Part shown: piece after piece, positions 1 through 5,758 of the stretch
Numbering within the stretch: the first letter of the stretch is position 1
Layout of the letters: each line of letters opens with the position of its first letter
Assembly: GCA_021847385.1 (NCBI GenBank)
Contig: JAJZTV010000141.1
Coordinates: 1-5,758 of the forward strand
DNA from: Pseudomonadota bacterium
GTDB lineage: Bacteria > Pseudomonadota > Gammaproteobacteria > Burkholderiales > Thiobacillaceae
Length of the DNA: 5,758 nt
Reading direction: 5' to 3'
Position numbers and translations under genes: made by a program
The notes under the pieces: generated by a model
Seen by the model: the letters and a program-made list of their open reading frames with translations, nothing else
Told to the model about the DNA's origin: nothing
Database searches by the model: none

Positions 1-1002
1 CAGCAGAATCTGCTCGCGGCCGCGGATGTCGGGCAGCGGCACCACCACCTGGCGGTCGAAACGACCCGGCCGCATCAAGGCGGGGTCAAGCACATCGGGC
101 CGGTTGGTCGCGGCGATGACGATGATGCCGGAGTTGGGCTCGAAGCCATCCATCTCGACCAGCAACTGGTTCAGGGTCTGCTCGCGCTCGTCGTTGCCGC
201 CGCCGAGACCGGCGCCGCGCTGGCGGCCGACCGCGTCGATCTCGTCGATGAAGATGATGCAGGGCGACTGTTTCTTGGCCTGCTCGAACATGTCGCGCAC
301 GCGGGCGGCGCCGACACCGACGAACATCTCGACGAAATCGGAGCCGGAGATGCTGAAGAACGGCACCTTGGCCTCGCCGGCGATGGCCTTGGCCAGCAAG
401 GTCTTGCCGGTACCGGGCGAGCCGACCATCAGCACGCCGCGCGGGATGCGGCCGCCCAGCTTCTGGAAGCGCGACGGGTCGCGCAGGAACTCGACCAGTT
501 CGCCGACCTCTTCCTTGGCCTCGTCGCAGCCGGCGACGTCGGCGAAGGTGATCTGGTTGCTCGATTCGTCCAGCATCCGCGCACGGCTCTTGCCGAAGGA
601 GAAGGCACCGCCCTTGCCGCCGCCCTGCATCTGGCGCATGAAGAAGATCCAGACGCCGATCAACAGGATCATCGGGAACCAGGAGATGAAGATGCTCATC
701 AGCATCGACGGCTCTTCCTCGGGTTTCGCTTCCACCACCACGCCGTTCTTCAGCAGATCGGAAACCAGCCAGGGATCGGACGGGGCATAGGTATTGAAAC
801 GCTTGCCGTCACTGCGCACGCCGCGCAAGACATGGCCCTCGATGGTGACCTTGGCAATCTGGCCTTGCCGCACCTCCTCGATAAACTGGGAGTAATCGAC
901 CTGGGCCTGAGCGGTTTGCCGAGCACTGAATTGATTGAACACCGTCATCAGGATCAGCGCGATCACCAACCAAATGGCAATGTTCTTGAAAAGATTGTTC
1001 AT
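1..1002 (-). CDS. ftsH: ATP-dependent zinc metalloprotease FtsH, N-terminal part (3' end outside window)
   Basis: FtsH is a hexameric inner-membrane AAA+ protease that degrades misfolded membrane proteins and short-lived regulators. The window holds the first 334 codons. A first membrane segment lies at about residues 6-24, a periplasmic domain at about 25-100 and a second membrane segment at about 101-122. The AAA module follows: Walker A GSPGTGKT at 194-201 (K200, T201), pore motif MFVG at 226-229 (F227), Walker B IIFIDE at 249-254 (D253, E254), and second region of homology with N300 and arginine fingers R311 and R314. The rest of the AAA lid and the HEXXH protease domain lie beyond the left edge. 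The ATG at 1002 is chosen because AGAGGA sits 5 nt upstream and the N-terminus MNNLFKNIAIWLV fits the family. Walker A has Ser195 where E. coli has Pro; I recall the same Ser in Neisseria FtsH. The gene follows rlmE by 42 nt, as in E. coli, so co-transcription is likely. Identification is secure. Confidence 0.98.
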   Translation of the reverse strand, partial: MNNLFKNIAIWLVIALILMTVFNQFSARQTAQAQVDYSQFIEEVRQGQIAKVTIEGHVLRGVRSDGKRFNTYAPSDPWLVSDLLKNGVVVEAKPEEEPSMLMSIFISWFPMILLIGVWIFFMRQMQGGGKGGAFSFGKSRARMLDESSNQITFADVAGCDEAKEEVGELVEFLRDPSRFQKLGGRIPRGVLMVGSPGTGKTLLAKAIAGEAKVPFFSISGSDFVEMFVGVGAARVRDMFEQAKKQSPCIIFIDEIDAVGRQRGAGLGGGNDEREQTLNQLLVEMDGFEPNSGIIVIAATNRPDVLDPALMRPGRFDRQVVVPLPDIRGREQILL

Positions 1003-1007
1003 CTCAT

Positions 1008-1013
1008 TCCTCT
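1008..1013 (-). promoter_or_regulatory. Ribosome-binding site of ftsH
   Basis: On the minus strand AGAGGA lies 5 nt before the ftsH ATG, a good Shine-Dalgarno match at normal spacing. An out-of-frame ATG starts immediately after it, at 1007-1005, and reads ATG AGA TGA. Its stop overlaps the true start, but with no spacer after the Shine-Dalgarno it is unlikely to be used. Confidence 0.75.
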
Positions 1014-1015
1014 AT

Positions 1016-1031
1016 ACGCGACAACTCGCGT
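1016..1031 (-). promoter_or_regulatory. Perfect inverted repeat in the ftsH leader
   Basis: The rlmE-ftsH spacer contains ACGCGA-GTTG-TCGCGT on the minus strand, a perfect 6-bp stem with a 4-nt loop. It ends 2 nt before the ftsH Shine-Dalgarno. No T-run follows, so it does not look like an intrinsic terminator. It could form in the mRNA leader and affect ribosome access or RNA stability. That role is inferred; only the repeat itself is seen. Confidence 0.45.
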
Positions 1032-1044
1032 CACAAGCCCCAAC

Positions 1045-1683
1045 TTAGTCCAAATTACGCGCCGCTTCAATCGGCTCGCGTCCCAGCAGATACACCTCGG
1101 GGCTGCGCTCACGCGAGGCCTTCGGTTTGCGCACTGCCACTGTCTTGAAATGGCCACGCATCGCCTTCATAAAGGCCTCGAAGCCTTCGCCTTGAAAGAC
1201 CTTGACCAGGAATATGCCATGAGGTTGCAACCAAGTGGCGGCGAAATCCAGGGCCAACTCGACCAAATAATAACTTTTGGCTTGGTCGGCAGGGGCAATC
1301 CCTGTGATGTTGGGGGCCATATCGCAAATTACAAGGTCGACCGGCCGGCCGTCGAGCTTAGCCTCCAATGCCTGAAGGATCGCCTGCTCGGTGAAATCGC
1401 CCTGAATGAACTCCACCCCGGGAATCGGCGCGATTTCCAGCAGGTCGAGCCCGACGATCAGGCCCTGTCCCTTCAGCCGCTCGTGCGCCACCTGGCACCA
1501 GCCGCCAGGGGCCGCCCCGAGGTCGACCACAGTCATGCCCGGCCGGAACAATCGATCACGGTCATCGATCTCCATCAGCTTGAACGCAGCGCGGGAACGG
1601 TAACCCTGGGCCTGGGCCTCACGGACATAGAAATCGTGGACATGGCGGTGATGCCAGGCCCGGGTCTTGCTGCTACGCTTCAT
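1045..1683 (-). CDS. rlmE: 23S rRNA (uridine-2'-O)-methyltransferase RlmE
   Basis: RlmE (RrmJ/FtsJ) is a cytoplasmic SAM-dependent enzyme that methylates the 2'-hydroxyl of U2552 (E. coli numbering) in the 23S rRNA A-loop, late in 50S assembly. The 212 residues match the family's usual length (E. coli 209). The SAM-binding motif DLGAAPGGW is at 54-62. The K-D-K-E catalytic set is complete: K35 in AFKLMEID, D121 in CDMAPN, K161 in FLVKVFQGEGF and E196 in SPEVYLL. The N-terminus MKRSSKTRAW is typical, supporting the ATG at 1683. Upstream, AAGGG at 1694-1698 lies 10 nt from the start, slightly far for a Shine-Dalgarno. The gene is divergent from yhbY with a 31-nt spacer and is followed 42 nt later by ftsH, the same arrangement as in E. 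coli, where rlmE and ftsH are co-transcribed. Nothing is missing or truncated, and identification is secure. Confidence 0.97.
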   Translation of the reverse strand: MKRSSKTRAWHHRHVHDFYVREAQAQGYRSRAAFKLMEIDDRDRLFRPGMTVVDLGAAPGGWCQVAHERLKGQGLIVGLDLLEIAPIPGVEFIQGDFTEQAILQALEAKLDGRPVDLVICDMAPNITGIAPADQAKSYYLVELALDFAATWLQPHGIFLVKVFQGEGFEAFMKAMRGHFKTVAVRKPKASRERSPEVYLLGREPIEAARNLD

Positions 1684-1714
1684 GTACTATTCGCCCTTTT
1701 TGGCAGCGACCATC

Positions 1715-2008
1715 ATGCTCGAACTCAATCCCGCCCAGCGCAAATACCTCAAAGGCCTGGCGCACAACCTGAAACCCGTGGTCATGATCGGCAACGCCGG
1801 CCTGACCGAGGCCGTGCTCAAGGAGATCGGCAAGAGCCTGGCCGCACACGAACTGATCAAGATCCGCGTGCTGAACGACAACCGGGACGAGCGGGAGGCC
1901 TGGCTCCAGGCGATCTGCGAAACCGTCGATTGTGCGCCAGTCCAGCATATCGGCAAGCTGCTCTTGGTCTACAAACCAGCCGCCAAGCCCCAGATCAAAC
2001 TGCCTTGA
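1715..2008 (+). CDS. yhbY: YhbY family CRM-domain RNA-binding protein (50S assembly factor)
   Basis: YhbY is a small single-domain CRM protein with an IF3-C-like fold. It binds pre-50S ribosomal particles and is thought to help large-subunit assembly. From the ATG at 1715 it has 97 residues, the same length as E. coli YhbY. The family pattern is clear: LKGLAHNLKPVV at 12-23, the RNA-binding GxxG loop as GNAG at 26-29 followed by LTEAVLKEI, then HELIKIRV at 45-52, and VQHIGKLLLVYKP near the C-terminus. In-frame ATGs at 1667 and 1682 would add up to 16 residues not seen in the family and would overlap rlmE, so I reject them. The Shine-Dalgarno is weak (GGCAG, 8 nt upstream). It is the only plus-strand gene, divergent from rlmE and converging on the DUF4149 gene. 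Its promoter probably lies within the rlmE 5' coding region. Confidence 0.95.
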   Translation: MLELNPAQRKYLKGLAHNLKPVVMIGNAGLTEAVLKEIGKSLAAHELIKIRVLNDNRDEREAWLQAICETVDCAPVQHIGKLLLVYKPAAKPQIKLP

Positions 2009-2021
2009 ACGAGCGCCGAGT

Positions 2022-2474
2022 TCAGCCCTTAGCCTTGGCCAGCAAGGCCAGGCCGAGCAGGCTTTGGATCAGATAGAGCACGCTGGACACGCCATGCCAG
2101 GCCTGGAAGCGGTCGCGCATCAGGCTATGCATCACGTCCTGCGGCAGAGCCTGCCCCTTCAGTTGCTCCAGAATGGGCTGAATGCCATAACGGCCGGCCA
2201 GGGTGATCAACAACATCGCCACGGCGATCCAGAAAAAACCCTGTTTGAACGCGCGGCCGCCAAAGCGGTTAAGCCGGAAGAGCAGTAGATAGCCGGCGAC
2301 CGCCATGCCGAAATAGGCCGTCCACTTGAACATCTCGCCGGCCAGATGGCCGGCCAGCATCTTGTCGTCCAAGGCATTGAACAGCACCGGCGCGGCCAGA
2401 TAGCCGATGGCCCAAGTGCCACCCACCCACAGGGCAAGTAGCCAGTTAGCCAGCAAGTCGGGCAGATTCTTCAC
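2022..2474 (-). CDS. DUF4149 family small membrane protein
   Basis: This 150-residue protein is mostly hydrophobic, with four likely membrane helices at about 8-32, 50-68, 77-95 and 128-147. Its overall pattern fits DUF4149 (related to TMEM205): an N-terminal LALWVGGTWAIGYLAAPVLF segment with conserved glycines and a proline, a short FNALDD loop, and RFQAWHGVSSVLY (W126, H127) before the last helix. No catalytic motif or signal peptide is visible, and the function is unknown. The start is GTG at 2474, only 2 nt after the greA stop and without a recognisable Shine-Dalgarno. Translation therefore probably depends on ribosomes finishing greA. The next in-frame ATG, at codon 39, would remove the first helix. 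The gene is last in the carB-greA block and converges on yhbY with 13 nt between stops. I recall such genes next to greA in other betaproteobacteria, but that gives no direct clue to its role. Confidence 0.88.
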   Translation of the reverse strand: MKNLPDLLANWLLALWVGGTWAIGYLAAPVLFNALDDKMLAGHLAGEMFKWTAYFGMAVAGYLLLFRLNRFGGRAFKQGFFWIAVAMLLITLAGRYGIQPILEQLKGQALPQDVMHSLMRDRFQAWHGVSSVLYLIQSLLGLALLAKAKG

Positions 2475-2476
2475 GA

Positions 2477-2959
2477 TCAGAGGTAGTGGACGTCGACGAT
2501 CTCGTAATGGCGGATGCCACCGGGCGCGTGGACATCGGCCACATCGCCGGCATACTTGCCGATCAGGGCGCGGGCGATGGGCGAACTGACCGAGATCTTG
2601 CCGGCCTTGATGTCGGCCTCGTCGTCGCCGACGATCTGGTAGCGCACCTCGTCGCCGGTCTCGGCGTCGACCAATTCGACCGTGGCGCCGAACACCACGC
2701 GGCCCTCGGCATCCAAATGGCGCGGATCGATGATCTGGGCATTGGCCAACTTGCCTTCCAGTTCCTTGATCCGGCCCTCGATGAAGCCCTGCCGCTCCTT
2801 GGCCGCATCGTATTCGGCATTTTCCGACAGGTCGCCGTGCGAACGCGCCTCGGCGATGGCGGCGATCACGTTCGGCCGCTCGACCGATTTCAAACGCTGC
2901 AGCTCTTCGCGCAACAACTCGGCGCCACGCACGGTCAGGGGAATCTTATTCATGGACAT
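2477..2959 (-). CDS. greA: Transcription elongation factor GreA
   Basis: GreA enters the secondary channel of RNA polymerase and stimulates cleavage of the extruded 3' RNA in backtracked complexes, restoring elongation. The 160 residues match the family (E. coli 158). The N-terminal coiled coil covers about residues 10-78 and carries the acidic tip HGDLSENAEY at 41-50, with D43 and E46 corresponding to the E. coli catalytic-tip residues D41 and E44. The C-terminal FKBP-like domain, about 83-160, contains GRVVFGATVELVD, the highly typical VGDDEADIKAGKISVSSPIA stretch and ALIGK. Two ATGs are possible, at 2959 and 2953. The first is preferred because GGAG lies 6 nt upstream, whereas the second would be 12 nt away. 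The gene starts 14 nt after the carB stop and ends 2 nt before the DUF4149 start, so it probably belongs to the carB transcript. Confidence 0.98.
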   Translation of the reverse strand: MSMNKIPLTVRGAELLREELQRLKSVERPNVIAAIAEARSHGDLSENAEYDAAKERQGFIEGRIKELEGKLANAQIIDPRHLDAEGRVVFGATVELVDAETGDEVRYQIVGDDEADIKAGKISVSSPIARALIGKYAGDVADVHAPGGIRHYEIVDVHYL

Positions 2960-2965
2960 CGTTCT

Positions 2966-2971
2966 CTCCCC
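2966..2971 (-). promoter_or_regulatory. Ribosome-binding site of greA
   Basis: GGGGAG on the minus strand lies 6 nt before the ATG at 2959. It fills most of the 14-nt carB-greA gap and favours this start over the ATG two codons downstream. Confidence 0.8.
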
Positions 2972-2973
2972 AA

Positions 2974-5758
<2,785 letters not shown>

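Noticed and set aside
26..790. A 254-codon plus-strand open frame antisense to ftsH
   Set aside because: The minus strand encodes FtsH with Walker A, Walker B and arginine fingers in this interval; the antisense translation is Ser/Pro/Arg-rich with no family likeness.
999..1007. Two-codon upstream frame ATG AGA TGA overlapping the ftsH start
   Set aside because: Its ATG directly touches the Shine-Dalgarno with no spacer, so initiation there is unlikely; it probably arises by chance.
1667..1714. Longer N-terminus for YhbY from the ATG at 1667 or 1682
   Set aside because: The extra residues are absent from family members as I recall them, would overlap the start of rlmE, and have no ribosome-binding site; the 97-residue form matches E. 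coli in length.
832..2076. A 414-codon plus-strand open frame across rlmE and yhbY
   Set aside because: It overlaps ftsH, rlmE, yhbY and the DUF4149 gene in a different frame or strand, all of them recognisable families, and its translation has no coherent domain.

Overview
This window is a compact, GC-rich stretch of core bacterial chromosome. The proteins and gene order point to a betaproteobacterium; I cannot name a genus. The evidence is the proteobacterial carB-greA-yhbY-rlmE-ftsH arrangement, which E. coli shares from greA to ftsH with yhbY on the opposite strand. A small DUF4149 membrane-protein gene sits between greA and yhbY, and FtsH carries a GSPGTGKT Walker A motif that I recall from Neisseria-type FtsH.

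Layout from the right edge, following minus-strand transcription: carB (5' end outside the window), greA and the DUF4149 gene form a tight block with gaps of 14 and 2 nt. yhbY follows on the plus strand and converges on the DUF4149 gene with 13 nt between stop codons. rlmE and ftsH run on the minus strand; rlmE starts 31 nt from yhbY in divergent orientation, and ftsH begins 42 nt after rlmE and runs off the left edge. Every stretch over 50 nt is coding.

The genes fall into two functional groups. carB supplies carbamoyl phosphate for pyrimidine and arginine synthesis, and greA rescues backtracked RNA polymerase. yhbY and rlmE both act on the 50S ribosomal subunit, and ftsH degrades membrane and regulatory proteins. 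The DUF4149 protein is the only gene without a known function.

I found no mobile element, CRISPR array, RNA gene, toxin, phage gene or other accessory system, and no sign of a new multi-gene system. The points worth a second look are small: a hairpin two bases upstream of the ftsH ribosome-binding site, a very short divergent rlmE/yhbY spacer, a GTG-started DUF4149 gene apparently coupled to greA, and substitutions at regulatory-site positions of CarB relative to the E. coli enzyme.
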